Of a stretch of DNA of 34,170 nucleotides, positions 17,259-26,122 are shown in pieces (position 1 is the stretch's first letter; each line of letters begins with the position of its first letter). The DNA lies in contig JAGOJU010000038.1 of assembly GCA_017994935.1 (NCBI GenBank), forward strand, positions 1 to 34,170, given 5' to 3'. Made by a program: the position numbers and the translations under genes. This stretch comes from Opitutaceae bacterium. GTDB lineage: Bacteria; Verrucomicrobiota; Verrucomicrobiia; Opitutales; Opitutaceae. The notes below the pieces were generated by a model. That model was not told where the DNA came from and made no database searches. It saw only the letters and a list, made by a program, of their open reading frames with translations.

Positions 17259-18395
17259 ATGAAAGCTTCCGGTATTCTTGCCTTCGCCGCCTTCATGTTG
17301 TTCAACGCCGGGGCGGGCGCTGCGACACTCTTCGTCTCAGTCAACGGAAATGCCGGCGCTTCAGGCACGGAAGCAGCGCCATTCGGCAGTCTCGCGGCTG
17401 CGGCGGAAATTGCCCGGCCGGGCGACACGATACGGGTCGGTCCTGGCACCTATCGGCCTGAAAGCACCATTGAGTTCGCAGGCAATGGGAATGCGTCTGC
17501 GGTGATCCGTGTCGAGGCTGCAGGACCAGAGCGACCGATATTTGACTTTTCAAACGGAGGAAAGGATCGCCGTGCTCACGGTTTTGCAGTCTCGGGCGAC
17601 TACTGGCACCTCGTCGGGCTCGAAGTCACCGGCGCCGCCGGCTTCGGCATCTCCCTCACCGGCCATCACAACGTCACCGAGCGCTGTCGCGCCCACGCCA
17701 ACCAGAACACTGGCATCAATCTCGGCGCGCCTGCGAGCGACACGCTCGTGCTCGATTGCGAATCGTATCGCAATGTGGATTTTCCCACCCGCGGGCAGAA
17801 CGCCGATGGCTTCGGTGCAAAATTTAATGTCGGTCCGGGTATCGTCTTTCGCGGCTGCCGCGCATGGGAAAACGCCGACGACGGATTCGATCTGTGGAAG
17901 GCGCCCCATCCTGTGCGTATCGAAAACTGCGTTGCCTATCGCAACGGTCTCGATCTCTGGAAGATCGAAGGCTTCACCGGCAATGGCAACGGCTTCAAGG
18001 TAGGGGGCGATTTTGTCGCCGCAGCCCACGTCATTGTCGGCTGTGTCGCCATCGACCAGCCCAAACGCGGTTTCGACCAGAACAACAACACCGGACCGCT
18101 CCTCTTCGAACGCTGCACCGCCATCCACTGTGGCAAGGGTTTCTCAGTCATCCTCGCGACAAAGTCGGGTGAACCTAACGTTCTTCGCGACAATGTCGCC
18201 TGGGACGCACCCGCCGTCCTCGTTCACGGCACCGTCGAGGAAAACAACCTGTGGTCCGGCGCCGATGGTAGCGCTGTTCCGGCCTCCTACGTTGACTCCG
18301 CAGCCCTTACGCGCAATGGCATGGTGCCCTATGACCCGGCGCGGTCCTCGGGTCCCCCTCCCCGCACACCGCCAACGCGATCGTTCCGAAAGTAG
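17259..18395 (+). CDS. Pectate-lyase-type parallel beta-helix protein (PL9 family)
   Basis: The protein has 378 residues with signal peptide MKASGILAFAAFMLFNAGAGAA. TLFVSVNGNAGASGTEAAPFGSL and PGDTIRVGPGTYRPE are the usual start of right-handed beta-helix lyases. The PL9 core follows: NADGFGAKF (about 181-189), ENADDGFDLWKAPHPVRIENC (about 204-224) and GNGNGFKVGG (241-250). The Asp cluster fits a calcium site, and K247 is the candidate Bronsted base. The helix then continues with RGFDQNNNTGP. PL9 enzymes cleave pectate or rhamnogalacturonan by beta-elimination. A Pro-rich tail (SSGPPPRTPPTRSF) closes the protein. The gene ends 4 nt before the next sulfatase start, so the two are expressed together. 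Confidence 0.88.
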   Translation: MKASGILAFAAFMLFNAGAGAATLFVSVNGNAGASGTEAAPFGSLAAAAEIARPGDTIRVGPGTYRPESTIEFAGNGNASAVIRVEAAGPERPIFDFSNGGKDRRAHGFAVSGDYWHLVGLEVTGAAGFGISLTGHHNVTERCRAHANQNTGINLGAPASDTLVLDCESYRNVDFPTRGQNADGFGAKFNVGPGIVFRGCRAWENADDGFDLWKAPHPVRIENCVAYRNGLDLWKIEGFTGNGNGFKVGGDFVAAAHVIVGCVAIDQPKRGFDQNNNTGPLLFERCTAIHCGKGFSVILATKSGEPNVLRDNVAWDAPAVLVHGTVEENNLWSGADGSAVPASYVDSAALTRNGMVPYDPARSSGPPPRTPPTRSFRK

Positions 18396-18399
18396 TTCC

Positions 18400-19782
18400 A
18401 TGTCGATTCCGAATTTGCGCTTTGTTTCACTGCTGCTTGCTGCGGTAATCGCTGCGACAATCGCCAGGTCAGCCCAGAAGGAAGGGCGACCAAACATTGT
18501 ATTTTTCCTCACCGATGATCAGCCATACTCCGGGTTGAGCGCCACGGGTGGTCTTGGCACCCAGACACCGGCAATCGACAGGCTCGCAGCGGAAGGTGTC
18601 CTTTTCGAGAATGCGTTCGCGACAACAGCCATCTGCTGCTGCAGTCGCGCCAGCATCCTGACGGGCCAGTACATGAGGCGTCACGGTATCGAGGATTTTC
18701 AGAAACCCCTTTCCGACGCCCAACTCGCCCTCACCTTCCCGGTGCTGTTGCGCGAACACGGTTACCGTACCGCGTTCCTCGGAAAATTTGCAGTGGGCTC
18801 TCCCGAAATCGATGAACGTCGCGCACTGCCGGCCCATCTCTTTGACCTCTGGTACGGATTTCCACAGAGTGTTTCGTTTCGTCAAACCGAGGGCGGCCGC
18901 ACCCGGTATCTCACAACCCTCATGACTGAAAAGGCGGTCGAGTTCATGGACGCGACCCCTCGCGATCAACCATTCTGCCTGATCATGGCATTGAAGGAGC
19001 CGCATGGTCCACTCGACTATCAGGATCCGGAATTCACGCCACCGGCCGAAGCCGGACCCATCACCCGTCCGTCCACACTGACCCACGCAGCATTCGATCA
19101 TCTGCCTGCGGTGGTCCGGGAGAGCCTAGCCGCATCCCCCCGACTTATCGACTCGAGTACCGCATTCGAAAGCTATGTCCGTCTGCGCAACGCCTACATC
19201 GCCCGTGCGGATCTCGCCGTCGCCCAGGTCCGTGCGGCGCTTGCAGCCCGCGGGCTTGACCGCAATACCGTTGTCATCTTCGCCTCCGATCACGGGGTGT
19301 TCATGGGCGCGCACGGGCTCAATGGAAAATGGCTGATGTACGAGGAGTCGATCCGGCTCCCCCTCATCATTTCCGATCCACGTCTGCCCGTTTCCACACG
19401 TGGACGTCGCACCGCAATGGCGCTCAATATCGACCTCGCTCCCACATTTCTTGCGATCGCGGGCGTGCCCATTCCCACGAGCATGCAGGGCGGCGACCTC
19501 CAGCCTCTGTTGCGCGATCCTGCCGCCCGCATTCACACCGACTGGTTCTACGAACACGTCTTCACCGATTCAGGACGACGCCCGATTCCGAAGGTCGAGG
19601 GGGTCCGCACGGAGCGTTGGAAATACATCCGATATCCCGGGACGCATCCACTCGTGGAGGAGCTCTTCGATCTCGCCGTCGATCCCCACGAGGAGAGCAA
19701 TCTTGCCGGGCTGCCCGACCAGCGCGCAATGCTCGGCGATCTCCGCACCCGCTGCGACACTTATGAAGTCTCGCTGAAGTGA
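18400..19782 (+). CDS. Sulfatase with non-canonical C-C-C-S-R signature
   Basis: The protein has 460 residues. ATG 18400 is chosen because it gives signal peptide MSIPNLRFVSLLLAAVIAAT and follows the lyase stop by 4 nt; the frame runs further upstream inside the lyase gene as a shadow. RPNIVFFLTDDQPYSG supplies the metal-binding Asp pair. The active-site motif is ICCCSRASILTGQY: C79 occupies the formylglycine position, but the usual Pro two residues later is Cys81. The rest (ASDHGVFMGAHGLNGKWLMYEESIRLPLII) is a standard sulfatase. It is probably an exported glycan sulfatase of the operon, unless the changed motif affects maturation. It is convergent with the DUF1080 gene. Confidence 0.92.
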   Translation: MSIPNLRFVSLLLAAVIAATIARSAQKEGRPNIVFFLTDDQPYSGLSATGGLGTQTPAIDRLAAEGVLFENAFATTAICCCSRASILTGQYMRRHGIEDFQKPLSDAQLALTFPVLLREHGYRTAFLGKFAVGSPEIDERRALPAHLFDLWYGFPQSVSFRQTEGGRTRYLTTLMTEKAVEFMDATPRDQPFCLIMALKEPHGPLDYQDPEFTPPAEAGPITRPSTLTHAAFDHLPAVVRESLAASPRLIDSSTAFESYVRLRNAYIARADLAVAQVRAALAARGLDRNTVVIFASDHGVFMGAHGLNGKWLMYEESIRLPLIISDPRLPVSTRGRRTAMALNIDLAPTFLAIAGVPIPTSMQGGDLQPLLRDPAARIHTDWFYEHVFTDSGRRPIPKVEGVRTERWKYIRYPGTHPLVEELFDLAVDPHEESNLAGLPDQRAMLGDLRTRCDTYEVSLK

Positions 19783-19813
19783 CTGTCTGCGGCTCAGCCT
19801 GACAGGACGAAGG

Positions 19814-20515
19814 CTACTTCAAAGGCCGTATCTTGATGTTCTTGAACCAGCAATCGTCCTGGTGGTAGGTGAGCATGAGGTGACCGGTGATCTTGTCGCC
19901 AAAACCGGGCTCATCTTTGAACTTGCTCCTCGCCAGGGCGGCTTTCACGACATCGCTGCCGATCCTGTAGGTGAGGATCTTGGCGCCATTGAGCCAGTGT
20001 TCGACGGTGTTCCCATCCACTATGATCCGGGAGTGGTTCCATTCACCCGGGGGATGCAGAGGTTTGCGGGGGTCCGGCGGCAGCACATCGTAGAATGCAC
20101 CCGTCTGGCGGTTTGCACCTTTCCTGCCGTCAGGATGACGGACGTCATCGAGCATCTGATATTCGTGACCGGGGGACTTCGGACGGGATTCCGTTACAAG
20201 ATACTTCACGCCGTTGTTGCCGCCCTCCGACAGCTTCCATTCCCACGAAAACTCGAAATTGTCGTACTTCCCCACGGTGATCAGTTCGGCGCCCTTGACC
20301 TTCGCAATCGCGTGCAGTGTGCCGTCCACCACTTCCCATCCCCCTGGCGGCTTTCCGGCATACGTACGCCAGCCGTGCAACGTCCTCCCGTCGAACAGAA
20401 GTTCCCAACCGGCCGCCTTTTCAGCCGCCGTCAATTCGTTGTCCGCAGCTTGTGCGGAGCCGCAGCCGATAGTGACGGCAAGGAGAACTAACAGATTCAA
20501 TATGCGTGGTTTCAT
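19814..20515 (-). CDS. DUF1080 / 3-keto-disaccharide hydrolase-domain protein
   Basis: The protein has 233 residues from ATG 20515 (MKPRILNLLVLLAVTIGCGSAQA); the Cys in IGCG could be a lipobox. The mature part WELLFDGRTLHGWRTYAGKPPGGWEVVDGTLHA is the hallmark start of the DUF1080 jelly-roll fold. It is followed by YDNFEFSWEWKLSEGGNNGVKYLV, YQMLDDVRHPDG, TGAFYDVLPP and the closing FKNIKIRPL. Such proteins are abundant in Verrucomicrobiota and Planctomycetota. Some hydrolyse 3-keto-glycosides; most are untested. It lies 45 nt downstream of a bicupin gene on the same strand, so they probably form an operon. Confidence 0.9.
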   Translation of the reverse strand: MKPRILNLLVLLAVTIGCGSAQAADNELTAAEKAAGWELLFDGRTLHGWRTYAGKPPGGWEVVDGTLHAIAKVKGAELITVGKYDNFEFSWEWKLSEGGNNGVKYLVTESRPKSPGHEYQMLDDVRHPDGRKGANRQTGAFYDVLPPDPRKPLHPPGEWNHSRIIVDGNTVEHWLNGAKILTYRIGSDVVKAALARSKFKDEPGFGDKITGHLMLTYHQDDCWFKNIKIRPLK

Positions 20516-20560
20516 GAGGAACGGGAGAAATGGGAGCCGGAGTCCCAAGGGTCCGGTGAG

Positions 20561-21400
20561 CTACTTTGCCCGCAGTGGACCTGGAGTGGCCGCAGTGATG
20601 ACACGGAGAACGTAGTACGTGGCAGGAGTGTCGCCGGCGTTGCGCAGACCGTGTTCCTCATTGGAGGCAAAGAAGAAGATCGAGCCAGGTCCTCCTCGCT
20701 CAGCCCTTCCATTCATCAAAGCCTCGATGATGCCCTCCTTCACGATGATGACCTCTTCGTCGGGATGACGGTGCGCACCGTGTGCGGCCTCGCCGGGCTT
20801 CGTGGTGGTGGCGTGGCAAGAAATATTTTTGCAGGTGACCGTGGGCGAATTGAAAAAATCGCGGCGTTCCGAGGATCGATTCGCCTTCACCGAACGATCG
20901 CTCCACTCGAAAACCTGCGAGCGCAAGCGCCCCGGAACTCCGGAGTCGGCCGCCCGTTCCCTGGGAACCGTTGCCGTTGCAGCCGTGCCGAAATTGACCA
21001 CGATATACGTCGCCGGCGTCGTGCCGACATTTCTCACATTGTGAAAATCATTCGATGCGTAGAAGAGGACGGACCCCGGACCGGCCGGAAAGGTTTGCCC
21101 GTTGATCGTGACTTCAAGCCGGCCTTCTTTCAGGAAAATGAGCTCCTCAAGGGCGTGCTGGTGGGGTGGATGCGAGACACGACCCGGGTTGAGTGTGGTG
21201 ATATGCGACTGAAATTTGACGAGTGTCGCAGTCGGGCGATTCACAACGTCCCGCTGCGCACCATTCGCAGTTGGTCTGGGCGCAAGGCTCTCCCATGGGA
21301 ACGCCGCTGAACCGAGCAGTGGTATGGCGGCAGTTTCCGCACAGAATCCCCACGATGGGGACACGAGAAATGCGAAAAGCGCGGCTCGGAATGAGTGCAT
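20561..21400 (-). CDS. Secreted bicupin protein
   Basis: The protein has 279 residues from ATG 21400 (MHSFRAALFAFLVSPSWGFCAE), which gives a signal peptide. The frame extends to 21418. There are two cupin barrels. The first carries HPPHQHALEELIFLKEGRLEV and SVLFYASNDFHNVRNVG. The second carries HGAHRHPDEEVIIVKEGIIEALMNG and SIFFFASNEEHGLRNAG. Each has the H-x-H...E...H metal-ligand pattern of an active cupin. The two-barrel layout recalls ureidoglycine-aminohydrolase-type or dioxygenase-like bicupins, but the export signal argues against a purine role. The substrate is unknown. It is cotranscribed with the DUF1080 gene. Confidence 0.82.
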   Translation of the reverse strand: MHSFRAALFAFLVSPSWGFCAETAAIPLLGSAAFPWESLAPRPTANGAQRDVVNRPTATLVKFQSHITTLNPGRVSHPPHQHALEELIFLKEGRLEVTINGQTFPAGPGSVLFYASNDFHNVRNVGTTPATYIVVNFGTAATATVPRERAADSGVPGRLRSQVFEWSDRSVKANRSSERRDFFNSPTVTCKNISCHATTTKPGEAAHGAHRHPDEEVIIVKEGIIEALMNGRAERGGPGSIFFFASNEEHGLRNAGDTPATYYVLRVITAATPGPLRAK

Positions 21401-21745
21401 GGCAACCGCAAGGTTCAATCGCAGATGCGCGGAGGAAAGACAAGCGAGAGGATCGGCAAGTGCGCACCGGACGCGTTATCGAGCCGGCGGTACCGTCCGA
21501 TCGGGTTCAGCGGCGGCGTTGGCCTTCGTCGGCATCCGCAGGGCAGAGTCGCCCCCTGGATCCTTCGTAATGACGCGTGCAATGAACGCCACGCTGCGGG
21601 TTGCCTTCGTCCGACCAGGCTTCAGTCTTTCCGGAGTGATGATTGTTTTCCATTTCATTGTCTGCATCGGCCGCCACGCAGAGGCGGGCCGCAGGCCGGA
21701 TCGGCACAGTCTGCCTGCAACCCGCGTGAGTCGGCGCTTCCCGGC
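21401..21745. other. Intergenic region between divergent bicupin and queC genes
   Basis: This 345-nt region should hold both divergent promoters, but I see no convincing -35/-10 pair, terminator or preQ1 riboswitch. A 63-residue minus-strand open frame (21476-21667) starts with ATG and has a plausible basic composition. It matches nothing I know and has no ribosome binding site. I leave it uncalled. Confidence 0.4.
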
Positions 21746-22435
21746 ATGAATGTCGTTGTTCTTTGCTCAGGCGGAATGGATTCAGTGACCGCGCTCCACT
21801 GGGCTCACGCGCATCACACGGTCCTGGCGGTCGCCAGTTTCGACTACGGGGCCAAACACAATCCACGCGAATTGCCGTTCGCACGCGAGCATGCACTGCG
21901 GCTCGGCCTCCGTCACGAGGTCGTCCGGCTTCCGTTCGTCGACCGGCTTTTCACCTCACACCTTCTGCAGTCCGGGGGGGAGATTCCCGAAGGTCACTAT
22001 GCTTCGGAAAACATGAAACAGACTGTCGTGCCTTTTCGAAATGCCATCATGCTCAGCATCGCCTGCGGTTTTGCGGAAAGCGCCGGAGCACAGGGTCTCG
22101 TCATCGCCGCACATGGTGGTGATCACACGATCTATCCCGACTGCCGTGAGGAATTCATGCGTGCAATGGGCGAGGCCATGCGACTCGGGACCTACGCAGG
22201 GGTGCAGTTGCTCCGGCCGTTCATCACGATGACCAAGGGCGATATCGTCGCTGAAGGAGCAAGACTGGGCGTGGACTTTTCGCGCACCTGGTCATGCTAC
22301 AAGGGCGGAATCATGCATTGCGGCCGCTGCGGGACCTGCGTTGAACGGCGCGAGGCGTTCAACGTCGCGGGACTCGTCGACCCCACAGCCTACACCGACA
22401 ACGCTCCTCCTCCATCCGCAACCAAGACGAAATGA
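21746..22435 (+). CDS. queC: 7-cyano-7-deazaguanine synthase
   Basis: The protein has 229 residues. ATG 21746 is chosen because MNVVVLCSGGMDSVTAL starts directly with the PP-loop SGGMDS that binds ATP; the longer upstream frame is non-coding. Further signatures are FDYGAKHNPRE, PFRNAIMLSIACGFAE, HGGDHTIYPDCREEF and the zinc-binding cysteine cluster CYKGGIMHCGRCGTCVERREAF. QueC converts 7-carboxy-7-deazaguanine to preQ0 with ATP and ammonia in the queuosine pathway. queE, the preceding pathway step, is in this window at 26406, but queD and queF are not. It is cytoplasmic and has its own upstream region. Confidence 0.95.
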   Translation: MNVVVLCSGGMDSVTALHWAHAHHTVLAVASFDYGAKHNPRELPFAREHALRLGLRHEVVRLPFVDRLFTSHLLQSGGEIPEGHYASENMKQTVVPFRNAIMLSIACGFAESAGAQGLVIAAHGGDHTIYPDCREEFMRAMGEAMRLGTYAGVQLLRPFITMTKGDIVAEGARLGVDFSRTWSCYKGGIMHCGRCGTCVERREAFNVAGLVDPTAYTDNAPPPSATKTK

Positions 22436-22651
22436 ACCGGAAAAACCCAGGAACACGGCGGGCCATGACCCATCTGTCCACGTCCATCGCATTCCTTCTC
22501 CTATCCCTTCAGTTCCGCTGACTTTACAGAGGATACTCGACAAAGCAGGAGGACTCCGCGTCATCAGAAGATTGTCCGAATTCGTCGTGATCCGTTGTTG
22601 TGATGATGCGATGCGGACGGCAAATTTGCGCTCAAACTACCCCGGTCAACG

Positions 22652-23530
22652 ATGAAAGTCCTTTTTCTCCACGCCCATTTTGACGATTACGAATTTACCG
22701 CAGCCGGAACCTTCGCGCTGTGGCGCCAGAAGCTGGGAGCCAGCCTGCGCACGCGCCTGGTTGTCTGCACCGACGGAGCCGCCGGACATCATTTCCGCAC
22801 ACGCGAGGAAACCGCGCGAATGCGCTTCACCGAGCAACAGGAGGCGGCACGCCTGGGAGGCCTGGAATTCGATGTGCTGCGCCTGCCAGACGGACGCGTG
22901 CCGCGCGAAGCCTTGCAGATCGATGGTCCGCTGCTCGCCGCGCTTTGGAAGACGATTCGGGACTTCGAACCGGACTATATTTTCTGCCCTCCGCTATCCA
23001 GCGATACTCTTGCCGGCATCCACAATGACCACGAGACGATTGCAGGGGCGGTTCGACGGGTCGCCTACCTGATCAATGTCCCCCACGCCTTCACACCCGA
23101 GTATCCCGCGGACGAGAAACATTCGAGGCCTTGCAAGGTTCCGGTGATTCTCAGCGTGTATGACGGGTACATGTCGGGTGCGAATTCCTTCGATTTTGCC
23201 GTCGATGTGGAGTCCGTGTTTTCCCAGATCGCCGAAATGACATGGTGTCACCAGTCGCAGATTCGCGAATGGTTGCCCTGGGTGGGCCGCCACCGCATTG
23301 CGCCACCGGCATCATTGGAGGAATGGAGGGCGACGTTGCGCAAGCGGTTCGACCGGAGCAATCGCGAGCTCGGCCTCACCGGCCCAAATGCGCGGGAGGT
23401 TTTTAAGGTGACCGCCTGGGGTGAGGTGCCAATCCTGGATCAGCTGGAGCGCGATCTTCCGCCACTGCAACAGACGCCTGCCCAGAGGGCCGCTCTCGAA
23501 GCCCGCCTGTGCAGCTGGAATCACGACTAG
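22652..23530 (+). CDS. PIG-L / LmbE-like deacetylase
   Basis: The protein has 292 residues. HAHFDDYEFTAAGTFALW at the N-terminus is the zinc-binding AHPDDE-type motif with Phe in place of Pro and Tyr-Glu after the Asp pair. A second zinc motif is HNDHETIAGAVRRV. CPPLSSDTLAGIHNDH fits the PIG-L fold. Family members remove N-acetyl groups from GlcNAc-type sugars or similar conjugates. There is no signal peptide, so it is probably cytoplasmic. It follows queC by 216 nt on the same strand and precedes a flavin-reductase-like gene. Any functional link to these is unknown. Confidence 0.85.
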   Translation: MKVLFLHAHFDDYEFTAAGTFALWRQKLGASLRTRLVVCTDGAAGHHFRTREETARMRFTEQQEAARLGGLEFDVLRLPDGRVPREALQIDGPLLAALWKTIRDFEPDYIFCPPLSSDTLAGIHNDHETIAGAVRRVAYLINVPHAFTPEYPADEKHSRPCKVPVILSVYDGYMSGANSFDFAVDVESVFSQIAEMTWCHQSQIREWLPWVGRHRIAPPASLEEWRATLRKRFDRSNRELGLTGPNAREVFKVTAWGEVPILDQLERDLPPLQQTPAQRAALEARLCSWNHD

Positions 23531-23725
23531 CCCGTGCGGTAGGAGAATCCTGCCGCGCAGGGAGGAGTCCCCGCACGAAACACCGAGGATGTCGGCAATG
23601 GTATTCGTCGAATAGAGGACACTGCGTTCCCACCTCGCCGTCACCAGCAACTTCTTGATTTCTGCACGGGCAGTGACCTTGAGACTCTCCGGTTTTTCAA
23701 TACGCTGCATTTGCTGATTGACCGA

Positions 23726-23748
23726 ATGCAACATATTGCAAATTGCAT
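23726..23748. promoter_or_regulatory. Candidate operator, repeated TGCAA boxes
   Basis: ATGCAA (23726-23731), TTGCAA (23736-23741) and TTGCAT (23743-23748) form an interleaved palindromic cluster in a locally AT-rich spot 36 nt before the flavin-reductase-like gene. This looks like a regulator binding site rather than chance in GC-rich DNA, but no regulator gene is identified nearby. Confidence 0.35.
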
Positions 23749-23783
23749 GTCAGCCGTGATCAAACTAGCCCTGCTTCCCAACA

Positions 23784-24275
23784 ATGCCGCCAGCCGAGTT
23801 TGACCCCACGCTCCGCAAAAAGGTGCTCCGCATGATTCCATACGGAATCCATGTCATCACGGCGCGGTTCGAGAATCGCATCGCTGCAGCGACGATCGAT
23901 TGGGTCACACAGTCGTCGTTTGAGCCGCCCATGATTGTTTGCTGTCTGCGACGTGACAGCCTCATCTACGAGATCGTCAGCCAGGCGCGGACCTATGCAC
24001 TCCATCCTCTGGGGGCCGATCAAAAGGCGTTCGCGATGCACTTCTTCAAGAATCGCGATGCCGACGAATCCCACATCAACGGGCAGAGCTATCATCCGGG
24101 TCCTCAATCCGTTCCTCTCCTGGCAGAAGCCCCTGCACACCTCGTCCTGCAGTATTCCGCAGAACTCCCCCAAGGCGATCACGCTGCGATCCTGGGGCAG
24201 GTCATCCACATCGGCCTGAACCGCGAAACCCCACCCCTCCTTCTGCGCGACACCGGCTGGCAATACGGCGGCTGA
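23784..24275 (+). CDS. Flavin-reductase-like FMN-binding protein
   Basis: The protein has 163 residues. RMIPYGIHVITARFENRIAAATIDWVTQSSFEPPMIVCCLRRDSLIYEIV is the split-barrel FMN-binding fold of the flavin reductase/DIM6-NTAB family. The middle continues FAMHFFKNRDADESHINGQSY, and the end is HAAILGQVIHIGLNRETPPLLLRDTGWQYGG. Members reduce flavins with NAD(P)H or act as small flavoprotein oxidoreductases. No partner monooxygenase is nearby. The gene is convergent with the sulfatase at 24348. The start ATG 23784 lies just downstream of a TGCAA-box cluster. Confidence 0.85.
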   Translation: MPPAEFDPTLRKKVLRMIPYGIHVITARFENRIAAATIDWVTQSSFEPPMIVCCLRRDSLIYEIVSQARTYALHPLGADQKAFAMHFFKNRDADESHINGQSYHPGPQSVPLLAEAPAHLVLQYSAELPQGDHAAILGQVIHIGLNRETPPLLLRDTGWQYGG

Positions 24276-24347
24276 TCGCCAATAGGTCTTCCCAAATCAA
24301 TTACTGGAGCCCCGGGCGCTGTTCCGCGGGTCCTTTCGTGATGTCGT

Positions 24348-26042
24348 CTACTTCGTCTTCCTCTTTTCTCCGGCACTCCCTTTCAGCTTGAGTCCGTCAG
24401 GCCCTTCTCCCGATGGATCCGAAAACGGGGGGCGATCAAAGGTCTTCCCATCGCCAGTCACGCGCGGATCCTTCGCGTTCATCAGTCGCTCCATCAGTTG
24501 CGCGGAGAGTTCCGCCTTCACCTGCGCGTAGCGCGGGTCATTCGCCACATTCCGCATCTGGTCGGGATCATTGCGAAGATCGTAAAGCTCCTCGAAGGGC
24601 CGCCTGCCGAAGGCATGTTCGAAAAGCCACCGCCACTCTGGATCGCTTCGATGTCCAATCAGCCATGATTTCGTCGGGCCACCATCCATGTCAGCATAGC
24701 CGATTCTGGTATCCTCCACAAGCGCACCGCTGGCATAGGCTTCGGGCGTAAGGGCCTTCAGAGGATCACCAGCCGGCAGGCGGTCCGGGGCAAAATTGCG
24801 GATGTAGATATGGTCCTTTGTCCGCAATGCCCTCATCGGATAAGGGAGATTGCCCTCGCGCGCGACATCCACGTGTCTTTCACGCCCGGTGATGACCCAC
24901 GTTCGATCCGGCTCGATCTGACCGCTGCGACCGGATTTCAGCAACGACACGAGCGAACGCCCATAGAGCCCGCCCGGAATCTTCGCCCCGCCGATTTCCA
25001 TGAAAGTCGGCGCAAGATCCGGCAGTGACACAAAATCGTCGACGATCCGGCCGCCCTTCACGCCAGGCACCTGGACCAGCAGGGCGACGGCAGTGCCGTG
25101 ATCGTACAGGTTGCATTTGCCCCACGGCACTCCGGGCATGCCGTGATCACCGCTCACCACGATCAGCGTGCGATCGGCGTCACCACTCGCCTTGAGGCGC
25201 TCAAGCAACACGCCCAGTTCCGCATCGACGGCCTGGGCCTCGCCGAGATAGTCGGCCACATCCTCGCGCACCTCTGGCACATCAGGGAGAAACCCGGGCA
25301 TCCGGCCCTTCAACCGGTCCGGCTCGATGCCCCATAGTTTCCTGCCGGAGCCACGGATCCACTTGCGATGGGTTGTCGTTGTCCCGAAAAAATACAGCCA
25401 AGGCTGACCGGGTTTCCGGTCTGCAAGGAAGGAATCAAAATTGCCCCGTACCTGCGCAAGGATTTCGTCGCGCGCCGCCTTCACACCCATGCCCCTCGCG
25501 ATCCGCGCATAGGATTCCTCGGAGAAATTGTTCGGCGCACCGCCGGACTTCTCGTACGCGTACTGCTGCCGGCCAAACGGCGCGTCCACGGGGTTGCCGG
25601 GGCTCCAGACCTTGTAGCTCTTGCCGATGTGGTAGCCTGCGTCACGCAGCAGCAGCGGAAACGACGGAATCGAGTCGTCCCAGATTGCACCGCGCAGGAT
25701 CGCGCCCAGCCCGGTGTTGAAGAAATACCGGCCGGACAGCAGGGAACTCCGGCTGGGGGTGCAGCTCGGTGCGTTCACGAACGCATTGCGGAACAGCACG
25801 CCATTGCGCGCCACATGATCAAAATGGGGCGTCGTGATGACGTCGTTCAACCCGGGCCGCCCGTCAATCCCCTTGTAGCAGCCGGCATAACGACCCCAGT
25901 CGTCGGCGAATATGAAAAGAATGTTCCAGCGGGGAGCTGTGGAATCGGTGGCGACGGCGAAGAGCGCAAGGTTGCAGGAACCGACTAGGACAAAGAAGCG
26001 ACGAAGCAGGGATGGCAGCATGGGAAAGGGTTTCGCTCTCAT
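24348..26042 (-). CDS. Sulfatase
   Basis: The protein has 564 residues from ATG 26042 (MRAKPFPMLPSLLRRFFVLV); the frame extends to 26069 and an inner start lies at 26021. A signal peptide precedes RWNILFIFADDWGRYAGCY, which supplies the metal Asp pair. CTPSRSSLLSGRYFFNTG is the formylglycine motif with C94. Downstream, VVSGDHGMPGVPWGKCNLYDHGTAVALLVQVPG and FEELYDLRNDPDQMRNVANDP are classic sulfatase text. The C-terminus is Lys/Pro rich. It appears as a single-gene unit, divergent from queE across a gap holding a gene remnant. It is presumably an exported glycan or aryl sulfatase; substrate unknown. Confidence 0.93.
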   Translation of the reverse strand: MRAKPFPMLPSLLRRFFVLVGSCNLALFAVATDSTAPRWNILFIFADDWGRYAGCYKGIDGRPGLNDVITTPHFDHVARNGVLFRNAFVNAPSCTPSRSSLLSGRYFFNTGLGAILRGAIWDDSIPSFPLLLRDAGYHIGKSYKVWSPGNPVDAPFGRQQYAYEKSGGAPNNFSEESYARIARGMGVKAARDEILAQVRGNFDSFLADRKPGQPWLYFFGTTTTHRKWIRGSGRKLWGIEPDRLKGRMPGFLPDVPEVREDVADYLGEAQAVDAELGVLLERLKASGDADRTLIVVSGDHGMPGVPWGKCNLYDHGTAVALLVQVPGVKGGRIVDDFVSLPDLAPTFMEIGGAKIPGGLYGRSLVSLLKSGRSGQIEPDRTWVITGRERHVDVAREGNLPYPMRALRTKDHIYIRNFAPDRLPAGDPLKALTPEAYASGALVEDTRIGYADMDGGPTKSWLIGHRSDPEWRWLFEHAFGRRPFEELYDLRNDPDQMRNVANDPRYAQVKAELSAQLMERLMNAKDPRVTGDGKTFDRPPFSDPSGEGPDGLKLKGSAGEKRKTK

Positions 26043-26122
26043 TGTGAATCGGGACATCCTCCAGAACAAGCACTCACCACGGCAGGAAGGTCGAAACCCG
26101 TTCCGTTCACACTCTCAGTCCA

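Noticed and set aside
21550..21745. preQ1 riboswitch upstream of queC
   Set aside because: There is no preQ1-I or preQ1-II core (short hairpin plus A-rich tail), and the region is GC-rich.
23312..23734. 140-codon minus-strand frame starting at the TGCAA cluster
   Set aside because: The first 68 residues lie in the gap and look somewhat natural (IEKPESLKVTARAEIKKLL), but the rest is antisense to the PIG-L gene. No family or start signal is seen.
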